From contig DASVDX010000101.1 in assembly GCA_036380875.1 (NCBI GenBank), positions 40,530 to 104,529 on the forward strand: DNA of 64,000 nt. Direction: 5' to 3'. The position numbers were made by a program, and so were the translations under genes. This document shows, piece after piece, positions 35,060-45,500 of this stretch. Source of the stretch: ZC4RG17 sp036380875. Lineage in GTDB: Bacteria; Actinomycetota; Acidimicrobiia; Spongiisociales; ZC4RG35. The stretch's first letter is position 1. Each line of letters starts with the position of its first letter. The notes under the pieces were generated by a model. The model saw only the letters and a program-made list of their open reading frames with translations, was not told the DNA's origin and did no database searches.

Positions 35060-35854
35060 TCAGGGGCGGCGGCGCTCGAAACGGCCCACCGCTCCAGTCG
35101 CCTCTGGCAGCTTGATGTAGGTGGGTCGCAGTTCGATCGGCGTCTCCCCCCGCCGGCGCAGCCGGAGATTGAGGGCCTCCACGAACACGGAGAAGCCCAT
35201 GGCGAAGTAGATGTAGCCCTTCGGGATGTGCAGTTCCCATCCCTCGGCGACGAGCGACATGCCGATGAGGAGCAGGAAACTGAGGGCCAGCATCTTCACG
35301 GTGGGATGGCGGTTGACGAAATCGCTGATCTTCCCGGCCGATACCAGCATCACGCCGATGGCGATGACAACGGCCGCGATCATCACACCGATCTCTTCGG
35401 CCATCCCCACCGCGGTGATCACCGAATCGAGGCTGAAAACGACGTCCAACAACAGGATCTGGATGATCACCCCCGTGAAACCGGCCACGACGGTGGCTTC
35501 TTGGCCTGGGTGAGCCTCTTCTCCCTCCAGCTTCTCGTGGATCTCGAAGGTGGCCTTGCCGAGCAGGAACAGGCCGCCGAGCAAGAGGATCAGGTCACGC
35601 CCGGAGATCTCCTGCCCGAAGATCCCGAAGAGAGGGGCGGTCAGGCCGATGACCCAGGAGATGGCGAGGAGCAGGAGGATCCTAATCACCATCGCCAGAC
35701 CAAGCCCGAGGTTGCGGGCTCGCGCCTGCTGTTCCTGGGGCAACTTCCCCGAGAGGATCGAGATGAAGATGATGTTGTCGATCCCGAGCACCACTTCCAG
35801 CAGGGTGAGGGTGAGCAGGGCGACCCACGTGTCCGGGTTGGTGAGCCATTCCAT
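35060..35854 (-). CDS. TerC-family integral membrane protein
   Basis: This 264-residue protein has about seven helices and the acidic TerC motifs LGIDNIIFISIL and VVFSLDSVITAVGM, which are thought to bind metal. TerC proteins export Mn2+ or take part in tellurite and stress resistance. It is convergent to the enoyl-CoA hydratase gene. The tail is basic and cytosolic. Confidence 0.9.
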   Translation of the reverse strand: MEWLTNPDTWVALLTLTLLEVVLGIDNIIFISILSGKLPQEQQARARNLGLGLAMVIRILLLLAISWVIGLTAPLFGIFGQEISGRDLILLLGGLFLLGKATFEIHEKLEGEEAHPGQEATVVAGFTGVIIQILLLDVVFSLDSVITAVGMAEEIGVMIAAVVIAIGVMLVSAGKISDFVNRHPTVKMLALSFLLLIGMSLVAEGWELHIPKGYIYFAMGFSVFVEALNLRLRRRGETPIELRPTYIKLPEATGAVGRFERRRP

Positions 35855-35894
35855 GGCGGGAAGCGTACCCGGCGCCGGTTCTCGGCCCCCGCAA

Positions 35895-35934
35895 CAGAAG
35901 AGCCGCCCCCGGGAGGCAGAGGCGGCTCGTTCTG
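35895..35934 (-). terminator. hairpin terminator downstream of the yceI gene
   Basis: A GAGCCGCC/GGCGGCTC stem has a purine/pyrimidine-rich loop. On the minus strand it is followed by TTCTGTT. It separates yceI from terC, which is transcribed the same way. Confidence 0.65.
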
Positions 35935-35952
35935 TCGTCGGAGGAGACGACG

Positions 35953-36528
35953 TCAGCTGTTCTTGATCCCTTCGATCTCGAACTCGATCGTCACGTTCTC
36001 GGAGACGAGCACGCCACCAGCCTCGAGGGCGGTGTTCCAGCTCACACCCCAGTCCTTGCGGTTCACGACGGTCGAGCCTTCGAGGCCGATCCGGATGTTG
36101 CCCCAGGGATCGATGGCGGCTCCAGTGAACTCGAGGTCGAACGTGACGGACTTGGTCACGCCACGGATCGTCAGATCGCCGGTCACCCGGAAATGATCCT
36201 CGTCGTCGCTGGGCTCGATGGCGGTCGACACGAACCGGATCTCGGGATACTCGTCCATGGCGAAGAAGTCGTTGCTCCGCAGATGGGCATCCCGTTCGGC
36301 GTTGCGGGTGTCGATGGAAGCGGCCTGGATGACGAGCTCAGCGGACGACTTGGTGGGGTCGTTGGCATCCACCTCGATCGTCCCGTCGAACTCGTTGAAC
36401 TGGCCTCTCACCTTGGTGACCATCGCGTGCCGAGCAACGAAGCCGAATCGGCTGTGGGCGGGGTCGATCGTGTAGGTGCCGGTCAGGCTGGACCTGTCGA
36501 TCGCTTGCGTGAGGGTCTCACTCGTCAT
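35953..36528 (-). CDS. YceI-family lipid-binding protein
   Basis: This 191-residue protein has the YceI lipocalin-like barrel: YTIDPAHSRFGFVARHAMVT, then FNEFDGTIEV, and VTGDLTIRGVTKSVTFDLEF. These proteins bind isoprenoid-like lipids. No signal peptide is seen, so it is probably cytosolic. ATG 36528 is preferred because AAGGAG lies upstream at good spacing. The upstream extension to 36597 runs through the operator. It is divergent from a MarR regulator. Confidence 0.9.
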   Translation of the reverse strand: MTSETLTQAIDRSSLTGTYTIDPAHSRFGFVARHAMVTKVRGQFNEFDGTIEVDANDPTKSSAELVIQAASIDTRNAERDAHLRSNDFFAMDEYPEIRFVSTAIEPSDDEDHFRVTGDLTIRGVTKSVTFDLEFTGAAIDPWGNIRIGLEGSTVVNRKDWGVSWNTALEAGGVLVSENVTIEFEIEGIKNS

Positions 36529-36579
36529 CTGGTGACTGCTCCTTCTTCTCGGGTTCGGATGGTTTCCCCCCAAACCTCT

Positions 36580-36595
36580 GGTTGATGTGTCAACC
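36580..36595. promoter_or_regulatory. MarR-type operator (palindrome GGTTGATGTGTCAACC)
   Basis: A perfect 6-bp dyad GGTTGA/TCAACC has a four-base spacer. It lies between the divergent yceI and marR genes. Half-sites of the TTGA/TCAA type are usual for MarR proteins. Confidence 0.65.
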
Positions 36596-36616
36596 ACAAT
36601 CTAGCGCATCGAAAGA

Positions 36617-36626
36617 TGACGTGTCA
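36617..36626. promoter_or_regulatory. second, weaker MarR-type site (TGACGTGTCA)
   Basis: It shares the GTGTCAAC sequence with the palindrome 30 bp away and lies closer to the marR -10 hexamer, so it could serve autorepression. Confidence 0.5.
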
Positions 36627-36640
36627 ACTACTTCTGCTGC

Positions 36641-36646
36641 TAGCCT
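36641..36646 (+). promoter_or_regulatory. -10 hexamer TAGCCT ahead of marR
   Basis: It lies 9 nt before ATG 36656, with no ribosome binding site. Confidence 0.5.
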
Positions 36647-36655
36647 GACCCATGG

Positions 36656-37132
36656 ATGCCTGAAGCCCGCTGGCTGAATGAACAGGAGGATCGCGCTTGG
36701 CGCGCCTTCCAGGCGATGAGTGACCAGCTCAGCGCACTCCTGCAACAACGACTCTCCCGCCACACCGGATTGTCGTTGTCCGACTACGCCGTGTTGGTTC
36801 ACCTGTCCGAGTCCGGCGGTGACCGCATGCGCGCCTACGAGCTGGGGGCGGCGTTGCGTTGGGAGAAGAGCCGCTTGTCCCACCACCTGCGACGTATGGA
36901 GAGCCGGGGCCTGATCGAACGCCGGACTTGCACCCGTGACGGTCGCGGCCTCGACGTCGTCCTGACTCCCGAGGGGCGCAAGGCGATCGAAGAAGCAGCT
37001 CCATTCCACGTCGAGGACGTTCGCACGCTCCTCGTCGACCAGCTCACGCCGTCACAACTCGACGCTCTCGCCGAGATCTGCGAGAAGGTGCTCGCCGCAA
37101 TGCCTTCGGGCGAAGAGACCTGCTGCACCTGA
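36656..37132 (+). CDS. MarR-family transcriptional regulator
   Basis: This 158-residue protein has the winged-helix core with RMRAYELGAALRWEKSRLSH, RMESRGLIERRTC and the wing DGRGLDVVLTPEGRKAI. Flanking helices serve dimerisation. It probably represses itself and the divergent yceI gene through the palindromes between them. A C-terminal CC pair (EETCCT) is noticeable and might sense redox state, which is inference. Confidence 0.92.
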   Translation: MPEARWLNEQEDRAWRAFQAMSDQLSALLQQRLSRHTGLSLSDYAVLVHLSESGGDRMRAYELGAALRWEKSRLSHHLRRMESRGLIERRTCTRDGRGLDVVLTPEGRKAIEEAAPFHVEDVRTLLVDQLTPSQLDALAEICEKVLAAMPSGEETCCT

Positions 37133-37157
37133 CCTCTCCGTTGCCCCAGGCGTCGGA

Positions 37158-37163
37158 TACGCT
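37158..37163 (+). promoter_or_regulatory. -10 hexamer TACGCT ahead of lhr
   Basis: It lies 7 nt before ATG 37171, with no ribosome binding site. Confidence 0.55.
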
Positions 37164-37170
37164 CCACTGA

Positions 37171-40100
37171 ATGGCCATCCTCGACCGCCTCACACCCGCT
37201 ACGAGGGCCTGGTTCGAGGCGAGCTTCCCCTCTCCGACGCCAGCCCAGAACCATGGTTGGGAGGCCATCGCCTCCGGTGAGCACACGCTGATCCACGCCC
37301 CCACCGGCTCCGGCAAGACCCTCGCCGCCTTCCTGTGGACGCTCGACCGCCTCCTCCACGAGCCGCTCCCTCCCCGTGAAGAGCGCTGTCGGGTGTTGTA
37401 CGTCTCTCCGCTCAAAGCACTGGCCTACGACATCGACCGCAACCTGCGCGCCCCTCTCATCGGCATCCGCCAGGCCGCAGAGCGCATCGGCGCCGGCTCC
37501 CTCCCCGAGCTCACGACCTTCCTCCGCACCGGCGACACCCCGGCCGAGGAGCGCCGCCAGATGCAACGCACACCACCGGACATCCTCATCACCACCCCGG
37601 AGTCGCTCTACCTGGTGCTCACTTCCCAAGCCCGGGAGGTGCTGCAGTCCGTGCGGTGGGTGATCGTCGACGAGGTCCATGCCGTGGCCGGCACCAAACG
37701 CGGCGCCCACCTGGCGGTGTCGTTGGAGCGGCTGGAGGAACTCGCTCCCGGCGCTCAGCGAATAGGTCTTTCAGCGACCCAGCGGCCGCTCGAGACGATC
37801 GCTGCCTTCCTCGGTGGCGCCCACTTCGAAGAAGGCGAACGGGTGCCCCGGCCCGTGACAATCGTCGACGTCGAGGCACCCCGCGATCTCGAACTGGAGC
37901 TCATCGTGCCCGTCGAGGACATGGCGGCGCCGGCGCCACCCGACCCCCTGGAGCCCGGTCAGGTGCGTCAGCAGTCGATCTGGCCCGCCGTCCATCCCCG
38001 CATCCTCCAGCTGATCGAGGAGCACACCTCCACCATCGTGTTCGCCAACTCCCGGCGCCTGGCGGAGCGGATCTGCGCCGAAGTGAACCAACTGGCAGGC
38101 AAGGAGATCGCCCGATCCCATCACGGCTCCGTCTCCCGCGAGCAGCGTGTCGAGATCGAAGAGGCACTCAAGCGGGGAGAGCTCAAAGCTGTCGTCGCCA
38201 CCTCTTCCCTCGAACTCGGCATCGACATGGGGGCGGTGGATCTGGTCGTCCAGGTCGAAGCACCCGTGTCGGTTGCTTCCGGACTGCAGCGAGTCGGCCG
38301 GGCCGGCCACCACGTCGGAGCGACCAGTCGAGCCAAGCTCTTCCCCAAGTACCGGGGCGACCTGCTCGTCGCCACGGTCGTCGCCGACCAGATGAGGAAT
38401 GGCCAGGTCGAACCCACGGTCATTCCTCGCAACCCCCTCGATGTTCTCGCCCAGCAGCTGGTCGCATCGGTAGTCGTCGAGGACCGCAACATCGAAGACC
38501 TCTACGCGATGGTGCGCCGGGCAGCTCCTTACGCCGACCTCCCCCGTACGGCCTTCGAGGCGACTCTCGACATGCTGGCGGGGCGCTACCCGTCGGATCT
38601 GTTCGCCGAGCTCCGGCCGCGGATCAACTGGGACCGCACGACCGGCACGATCAGCGCCCGCCCGGGCGCCCGCCAGCTGGCGGTCACCAACCCAGGCACG
38701 ATCCCCGATCGTGGCCTCTACCGGGTGGTGCTGCCCGATGGCTCGCGGGTGGGAGAGCTCGACGAGGAGATGGTCTACGAGTCGCGCCAGGGAGACGTGT
38801 TCGTGCTGGGTGCCTCCACCTGGCGCATCACCGACATCGGCGTCGATCGTGTCGAGGTGATCCCTGCTCCCGGTGAGCCGGCACCCAAGGTGCCCTTCTG
38901 GCACGGCGACATGGCGGGCCGGCCGCTCGAGACGGGCCGGGAGATCGGCCGCTTCGTCCGCCGCATCGACTCGATGGCCACCGACGAAGCCATCGAGACA
39001 CTCATGGACCAGTACGGGCTCGATCGGCTGGCAGCGGCCAATCTCGTCGCCTATCTGGAAGAAGAGAAAGTCGCCACCGGTCATCTCCCCGACGAGAAGA
39101 CCCTGGTGATCGAACGCTTCCGCGACGAGATCGGTGACTGGCGGATCGTCATCCTCTCTCCACTCGGTGCCCGCGTCCACGCCCCCTGGGCGATGGCCCT
39201 CACCCACAAACTGCGCAGCCGTTACGGCCCTGACGTCGACGTGATCTGGTCGGACGACGGCATCGCCCTCCGGTTCCCCGACGCCGACGAGACCCCCGAA
39301 ACAGCCGACCTCCTGCTCGACCCGGAAGAGGTCGAGCAGTTGCTGATCGATCATCTGGCCGATTCGGCCCTCTTCGCGGCTCGCTTCCGGGAGGCGGCCG
39401 GAAGATCTCTCCTGCTCCCCCGACGTCGCCCCGGCTCCCGCACACCACTGTGGCTGCAGCGCCGGCGTGCCGCCGGGTTGCTGTCCGTCGCCAAGCAGTT
39501 CGGTTCGTTTCCGATCGTGCTCGAGACCTACCGGGAGATCCTCCAGGACGACTTCGACCTGCCTTCGTTGATCGAGGTGCTCGGCCAGATCAGGTCGCGG
39601 GCGATTCGCGTGGTCGACGTCGAGGTGCCCTCGCCGTCGCCGTTCGCCTCCTCGTTGTTGTTCGCCTTCGTCGCCGCCTACCTCTACGAAGCCGACACCC
39701 CTCTCGCCGAGCGGCGGGCGGCGGCGCTGACCCTCGACCGGGACCTCCTCCGAGAGCTCCTCGGCGAAGGCGAGCTCCGCCAGCTCCTCTCCGCCGATGT
39801 GATCGCCTCCGTCGAACTCGAGCTGCAGCGCCTCACCGACGAACGGTCTGCCCGTTCCCCAGACGCAGTGGTGGACCTCCTTCGGGATCTCGGCCCTCTC
39901 TCGATCGAAGAGCTCGACTTGCGAACCCGGGACCTCCCGGTCCAAGAAGTGGTGGAGTCCCTGGCTGCAGCCCGTCGCCTGATCCGCGTCCACCTCGGAG
40001 GCGAGGAGAAGTGGGCGGCGGCCGAAGACGCCGCCCGGCTCCGCGACGCGTTGGGCGTCCAACCACCACCCGGCGTCCCCCAGGCGTTCCTCGAGCCGGT

Positions 40101-41547
40101 GGAGGACCCCCTCGGTGATGTAGTCGGGCGATATGCCCGCACTCACGCCCCGTTCCTAGCCACCGACGCTGGCGCCGACCTGAACCTGTCGCCGTCGGTG
40201 GTGGAGATCGTGCTCGAGCGGCTGGAGACGCAGGGCCGTGTCTCACGCGGCTCGTTCACCCCCGGCAGGACGGGGACGGAGTGGGTCGACACCGAGGTGC
40301 TGCGGAAGATCAAGCGCCGGTCCCTCGCCGAGCTGCGCGGCGAGATCGAACCGGTAGACGAAGCGACCCTGGCGCGTTTCCTCATCGCCTGGCACGGGAT
40401 CGACGGGTCGGGCCGCGGACCGGCTGCGGTCGGCGAGGCCGTGGACCGCTTGCAAGGTGCCGACATCCCTGCCTCCGTCCTGGAGAGGGACGTGCTGGCG
40501 ACTCGCCTCGACGACGGCGCCTCCCAGGTGCTCAATCAACTGATGCTCGAAGGCCGGATCGTATGGATCGGACGGGGCTCGTTGGGCCCGCGTGACGGCA
40601 AGGTGGCGCTCTACGCACGCCATGAGGTCGCCCAACTGGCTCTCGAACCCCCAGGTGAGCGACCCGACGGTCCGTTGCACCAGGCGATTCGCCGTTGTCT
40701 CGAAGATCGGGGTGCCAGCTTCTTCGCCGACATCTACGCCACCGTCGGCGGCGGCGATCCCAACGAGGTGTTGGACGCCCTCTGGGATCTGGTGTGGGCG
40801 GGCGAGGTGACCAACGACACATTCGCTCCGGTGCGAGCGTTCACCGCCCGGCGTCGCGGCAGCGGGCGCCCTCGGCATCTGCCATCCAGCTTTCCGCCCC
40901 ACGCCAGCGGTCGATGGTCACTCGTCTCGGCGCTGATCCACACGTCCCCGACCGACACGGAACGAGCGAGCGCGTGGGCGAACCAACTCCTCACCCGTCA
41001 CGGCGTCGTCACCCGCGCGGTGGTGCTGGCAGAGTCGATTCCCGGTGGCTTCAGCGGGCTGTATCCCGTGTTCACCCACATGGAAGAGACCGGCCGCGTG
41101 CGGCGGGGTTACTTCATCGAGCACCAGGGCGGTGCCCAGTTCGCCACCCCCGGAGCGGTCGACCGCCTCCGCAACGCTCGCCAGGAAGGAGTGGTGGCCC
41201 TCGCCTCCACCGATCCCGCCAATCCCTACGGCGCCGCTCTCCCCTGGCCCGAGACCGAGGTCCGCCTGGCGCGTACCGCCGGCTCGTACGTCTTGATCGG
41301 AGACGGCGAACTCGTGGGCTACGTGGAGAAGGGCGGACGCTCGGTCCACCTCTGGGGCGACGCCGACGAAGACGAAGTCGCCGTCCAATTGGCGCGACTG
41401 GCGAGCCGTCATGGCCGGTTCTCGATCGAGACCGTCGATGGCACCCCAGTGGGGCAGAGCACCCTCGGCTCGCGGCTCACCGATCACGGATTTGCAGTCT
41501 CGGCTCGCGGCCTGGTCTGGCGCGGAGTCGTCCATGCCCGAGGGTGA
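37171..41547 (+). CDS. lhr: Lhr-type long superfamily 2 helicase
   Basis: This 1458-residue helicase has motif I HAPTGSGKTLAAF (about 42-54), motif Ia YVSPLKALAYD, motif II IVDEVHAVAG, motif III GLSATQRP, and motif VI LQRVGRAGHHVG. Winged-helix and Lhr core domains follow to about 850, and the long Lhr C-terminal extension fills the rest. Lhr is a 3'-5' DNA translocase acting in repair. The nei gene begins within its last codons, as with mycobacterial Rv3296-Rv3297, so the two work in the same repair response. Confidence 0.95.
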   Translation: MAILDRLTPATRAWFEASFPSPTPAQNHGWEAIASGEHTLIHAPTGSGKTLAAFLWTLDRLLHEPLPPREERCRVLYVSPLKALAYDIDRNLRAPLIGIRQAAERIGAGSLPELTTFLRTGDTPAEERRQMQRTPPDILITTPESLYLVLTSQAREVLQSVRWVIVDEVHAVAGTKRGAHLAVSLERLEELAPGAQRIGLSATQRPLETIAAFLGGAHFEEGERVPRPVTIVDVEAPRDLELELIVPVEDMAAPAPPDPLEPGQVRQQSIWPAVHPRILQLIEEHTSTIVFANSRRLAERICAEVNQLAGKEIARSHHGSVSREQRVEIEEALKRGELKAVVATSSLELGIDMGAVDLVVQVEAPVSVASGLQRVGRAGHHVGATSRAKLFPKYRGDLLVATVVADQMRNGQVEPTVIPRNPLDVLAQQLVASVVVEDRNIEDLYAMVRRAAPYADLPRTAFEATLDMLAGRYPSDLFAELRPRINWDRTTGTISARPGARQLAVTNPGTIPDRGLYRVVLPDGSRVGELDEEMVYESRQGDVFVLGASTWRITDIGVDRVEVIPAPGEPAPKVPFWHGDMAGRPLETGREIGRFVRRIDSMATDEAIETLMDQYGLDRLAAANLVAYLEEEKVATGHLPDEKTLVIERFRDEIGDWRIVILSPLGARVHAPWAMALTHKLRSRYGPDVDVIWSDDGIALRFPDADETPETADLLLDPEEVEQLLIDHLADSALFAARFREAAGRSLLLPRRRPGSRTPLWLQRRRAAGLLSVAKQFGSFPIVLETYREILQDDFDLPSLIEVLGQIRSRAIRVVDVEVPSPSPFASSLLFAFVAAYLYEADTPLAERRAAALTLDRDLLRELLGEGELRQLLSADVIASVELELQRLTDERSARSPDAVVDLLRDLGPLSIEELDLRTRDLPVQEVVESLAAARRLIRVHLGGEEKWAAAEDAARLRDALGVQPPPGVPQAFLEPVEDPLGDVVGRYARTHAPFLATDAGADLNLSPSVVEIVLERLETQGRVSRGSFTPGRTGTEWVDTEVLRKIKRRSLAELRGEIEPVDEATLARFLIAWHGIDGSGRGPAAVGEAVDRLQGADIPASVLERDVLATRLDDGASQVLNQLMLEGRIVWIGRGSLGPRDGKVALYARHEVAQLALEPPGERPDGPLHQAIRRCLEDRGASFFADIYATVGGGDPNEVLDALWDLVWAGEVTNDTFAPVRAFTARRRGSGRPRHLPSSFPPHASGRWSLVSALIHTSPTDTERASAWANQLLTRHGVVTRAVVLAESIPGGFSGLYPVFTHMEETGRVRRGYFIEHQGGAQFATPGAVDRLRNARQEGVVALASTDPANPYGAALPWPETEVRLARTAGSYVLIGDGELVGYVEKGGRSVHLWGDADEDEVAVQLARLASRHGRFSIETVDGTPVGQSTLGSRLTDHGFAVSARGLVWRGVVHARG

Positions 41548-42310
41548 CACATACGCCAAAGCGGCCCGACGGGCGACGAACGTCCTCACCGGCGAGGTGA
41601 TCACTGCCGTCGAGGGTTCGGCCAATGCGGTTCGCCGGTACTCGCGGGTGATCCTGGACCGAAAGGTCGAAAGCGTGAGGACTGTCGGAAAGAACCTGCT
41701 CATCGACTTCGACTCCGGGCTGACGGTTCGCATCCATCTCGGAATGACCGGCACTGTCCAGGTCACTCCTCCCGGCCGAGATCGCGACCCGAGCGGCGTG
41801 AGGCTCGGGCTACGAACCGAACGGGGCGCGGTGTGGGCGGTCGGCGCTCCCAGGGTGGAAGTCGCCAAGCGGGCGGAGATCGATCGGGCCCTGGAGCGGC
41901 TCGGACCCGACGTCCTCGCACCCGACTTCGACCTGGCGGCGTTCGAGGAGCGAGCCGGTCGGTACCCGCCTGATCGCACGGTCTCCGATTTCATGCTCGA
42001 TCAACGTGTGATGGCAGGCGTGGGCAACGTGTACAAGTCCGAGACCCTGTTCCTGGAACGACTGGCGCCCGATCGCACGATGGACACCGTCGACATCGAT
42101 ACCCGGAGGCGCCTCGCCGAACGAGCCCGCCGGCTCATGCTTCCCAACATCCGCCGTTACAACCGGTCGACACGGGGGATCGGCGACGGTTCCCTGTGGG
42201 TATACGGAAGGGCAGGCAAACCCTGCCGGAGATGCCGAACCGAGATCCAGGAAGGCTGGATCGGGTCGCCTCCCCGGATCACCTACTGGTGTCCTTCCTG
42301 TCAGGAATGA
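41534..42310 (+). CDS. nei: endonuclease VIII-like DNA glycosylase
   Basis: This 258-residue Fpg/Nei enzyme starts MPEGDTYAKAARR, with Pro2 as nucleophile and Glu3. It has the helix-two-turn-helix segment MAGVGNVYKSETLF and a C-terminal zinc finger CRRC with CPSC. It removes oxidised pyrimidines and cuts the abasic site. The MPEGDT start points to Nei rather than MutM. ATG 41534 overlaps lhr by 14 bases. Confidence 0.93.
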   Translation: MPEGDTYAKAARRATNVLTGEVITAVEGSANAVRRYSRVILDRKVESVRTVGKNLLIDFDSGLTVRIHLGMTGTVQVTPPGRDRDPSGVRLGLRTERGAVWAVGAPRVEVAKRAEIDRALERLGPDVLAPDFDLAAFEERAGRYPPDRTVSDFMLDQRVMAGVGNVYKSETLFLERLAPDRTMDTVDIDTRRRLAERARRLMLPNIRRYNRSTRGIGDGSLWVYGRAGKPCRRCRTEIQEGWIGSPPRITYWCPSCQE

Positions 42311-42544
42311 CACCAGGTTCCGATCTTCGTTTCGGAATGCACACCTCAGGAACCCGGGCGTATGCTTCGCATGTGTCGCAAACGGGAATGAACGTCTGAT
42401 CGGTGCCCGAGGCGAGCGCGTCTCGAACCAGGGACCGAGGTGGCGATCAGCAGGCAGGCGACCGTTGGCGGCCCGACATCTGTTTGCGAGATTTCCGGCG
42501 GTTCCCGGTTCGATTCACCCTCTGAGAGAGCCCGCTTACCCACG

Positions 42545-45500
42545 ATGAGCACCAGTTTCCCCCTGAGTATCCCTCCGCTCGTCGGGGTCGGTTATTGGAC
42601 CTGGGACGTGGCCGAAGGCCGGGTCCGTTGGGACCCGACACTGGAACGGCTCTACGGCCTCGAGCCGGGTTCGTTCGGCGGAGCATTCGAGGATTGGGCG
42701 GCGCTCGTCCATCCGGACGACCGTCAGACCGTCATCGACATCGTGCAACGGGCGATGGCCACGGCATCGTCTTTCGTGACCGAACACCGGTGCGTCTGGC
42801 CCGACGGATCGGTCCATTGGATCGAAAGCCGGGGTGAGTTCCTCACCGGGCCCGAGGGTGTGGTCCAGACCGGCTTCGGCGTGGCCGTCGATACCCGCCA
42901 CCGTCATCACGACTACGACCGGCCGCTGGGCCCTACGGAGGCGGAGCAGGCCACCCAACTGTCGCTGGAACTGGCCTGGGAGCGATTCGCCCAACTCCAG
43001 ATCCTGGCGGTGCGCTCGGCCGGTGCGGCTGGTGTCGACGACGTCGCCCGCGTTCTCGTGGACCAGGGAGCCGCCGCCCTCGGCGCCGACGGCGGCTTCT
43101 TCACGATGGTCGAGCGCGACATCGGCCGCCTGACCCTGCGCGCCGCTCGGGGCGCTTCACGTGATGTCGTGGAGTTCTATCGGGCGCTCCCGATGGATTC
43201 ACCGTCGGCAGTCGCTGTCGTCGCCCGCACGGGCGACGGTGTGTTCGTCTCGACGCCCGAGGAGGCCGAGCAGCGGTTCCCCGGCATGCCGCACCATGAT
43301 GCCGACGCTTTCCTCGTCTACCCCGTCGTGATCGACGGAGTGGTGCGGGCGGTGCTCGCCTACGGATACGCCGAGCCCCACGAGTTCAGGGACGAAGAGA
43401 TCGAGTTGGCGGCGACGATCGCCGGGATGAGCGCCCAGGCGCTCCTGCGGGCAGATCTCCACGATGCCGCCGCCCGTGCCGCCTCCCGCGCCCAGGCGCT
43501 CGAGGCGGTGCTGGGGCTGCTCGCGGGGGCCGCCACACCGCATGAAGTCGCCGAGATAGTCGTCCAGCATTTGCTCCCCGCGGTCGGGGCGACCAAGGGG
43601 AGCCTCTTCCTGCTCGACGAAGCCGCGGGCGTACTCCGCGCCTTGGCGATCCACGGCTATGAGGACGACACCATCGACAGGTTCGAGGCGATACCCCTGG
43701 ATCGTCCGAGCGGACCGACGGATGCTGTGCGAACCCAGACCCCCCAGGTCATCGACGGCTGGGACGACTTCGCGGCGCGGTACCCGGAACTCGCCGCCAC
43801 CGCCTCTCCCGGCGGCTTCCCCGTCACATCGTTCATGTTCCCCCTGATGGTCGAGGGACGAGCGATCGGATCGATCGGGATCGGCTTCGACGACCCCAAC
43901 CCGATCAGCGAGGAGGTGAATCAACACCTTTCGATCGTCGCCCACATCTGCGCCCAGGCCCTCGGTCGCGCCACCGCACTCCAACGATCACGAGCGGCAC
44001 ACGCCCGTTTGCTCAGCATCGACCAGATCACCGACGCCGCCCTTTCCCGACTCTCCTTCGAGGAACTGCTCCAGGAGCTCCCGCCGAGAATCGCCACCGC
44101 CATCGGATGCGACGCCGTCCGCATCTTCCTCGTCGACGAATCCGAGGAGATGCTCGAAGTGCGAGGACAGTACGGAACCACTGGCGAGGAACTCGCTCGG
44201 GTTCCCATCGGCCGCGGCCTCGCCGGCACCATCAGCGCCACCGGAAGGCCCCGGATCATCAACGACATCACCCGTCACGAGGTCATCCGACCCGCGTTCC
44301 CGGAACACGTCGTGTCCGAAGCGGGCGTTCCACTCCGCTCCGGCGGAAAGGTCATCGGCGTTTTGGACGTCGGCGCCGGCCCCGAGCGCCCGCTGACCGA
44401 GGAGGACGTGGAGATCCTCGAGATCGCCGCCGAGCGGATCGCCACCGCCATCGACCGGAGCCGCGCCTATGAGATCGAACGGGCGGCCCGTCAGCGTTCG
44501 GAGCTGATCGGATTGCTGGCCGACATCGTCAACCAGCCCGGGTCGCTCCAGACGCAACTCGGCCGGATGGCCCGGCTGGCGGTGGACACCCTCGCCGACT
44601 GTTGCGTCATCACCGCGCTGTCCGACATCGGTCCTCCGCTCGTGGTGCGAGCTCACAAGGATCCGGACCTCATCGAGTCGACCGACACCATCGTCGTTCG
44701 CCATCCGTACGACCCGACGGCGTCTCACGGCATGGCCGAGGTGATCCGCTCCGGCAAACCCGAGATCCATTCGCTGATCGACGAGGAATACGCCGGCAAC
44801 ATCGCCGACGCCATGCTGCGGGAACTGTGCCAGGACCTGGCGCTGGGCTCGGCGATCATCGTCCCTCTGCCGGGTGCCGCCGGCCCCGTGGGTGCGATCC
44901 TCCTGGCCCGGGACCGCACCAACCACCCGTTCTCCGCCGAAGAGATCCTGCTGGCCGAGGACCTGGCTAGCCGCATGGGCGCCGCCGTGGAGAGCCGCCG
45001 GGCCTTCGAACGGCACCGACACACGGCGATGACCCTGCAGCGCAGCCTGCTCCCCTCGTCGCTGCCGGCCATACCTGGCCTCGAGATCGCGGCACGGTAT
45101 TGGCCGGCCTCGGAGATGTCGGAGGTAGGTGGCGACTTCTACGACTTGATCGAGTTGGGCGACGACCGTTGGGGGGTGATGGTGGGAGACGTGTCTGGCA
45201 AAGGCGTGGGCGCCGCGGCCATGACCGGTATCGCCCGCTACACGGCTCGCGCCGCCGCCCGTCACGGCCGAGGACCGCGCGAGGTCCTCCAGTGGGTACA
45301 CGAGGCGTTTCTAGCCCAGGCCCGCGCCACCGAGAGTTACTGCACCGCCATCTTCGGGTATCTGGAGCGAACCAGCCCGTCGGGTTTCCGATTCCGGTTC
45401 GCCGTCGGAGGCCATCCGTTGCCGATCCTGAAGAGGGCGGGGTCCAACTGCCAGTTCATCGGGGCCCCGGGTACTGTCCTCGGCCTCATCGAGTCGGTCG

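Noticed and set aside
37771..40146. 791-codon minus-strand frame inside lhr
   Set aside because: It is a shadow of the helicase gene, with low-complexity, charged sequence and no motifs.
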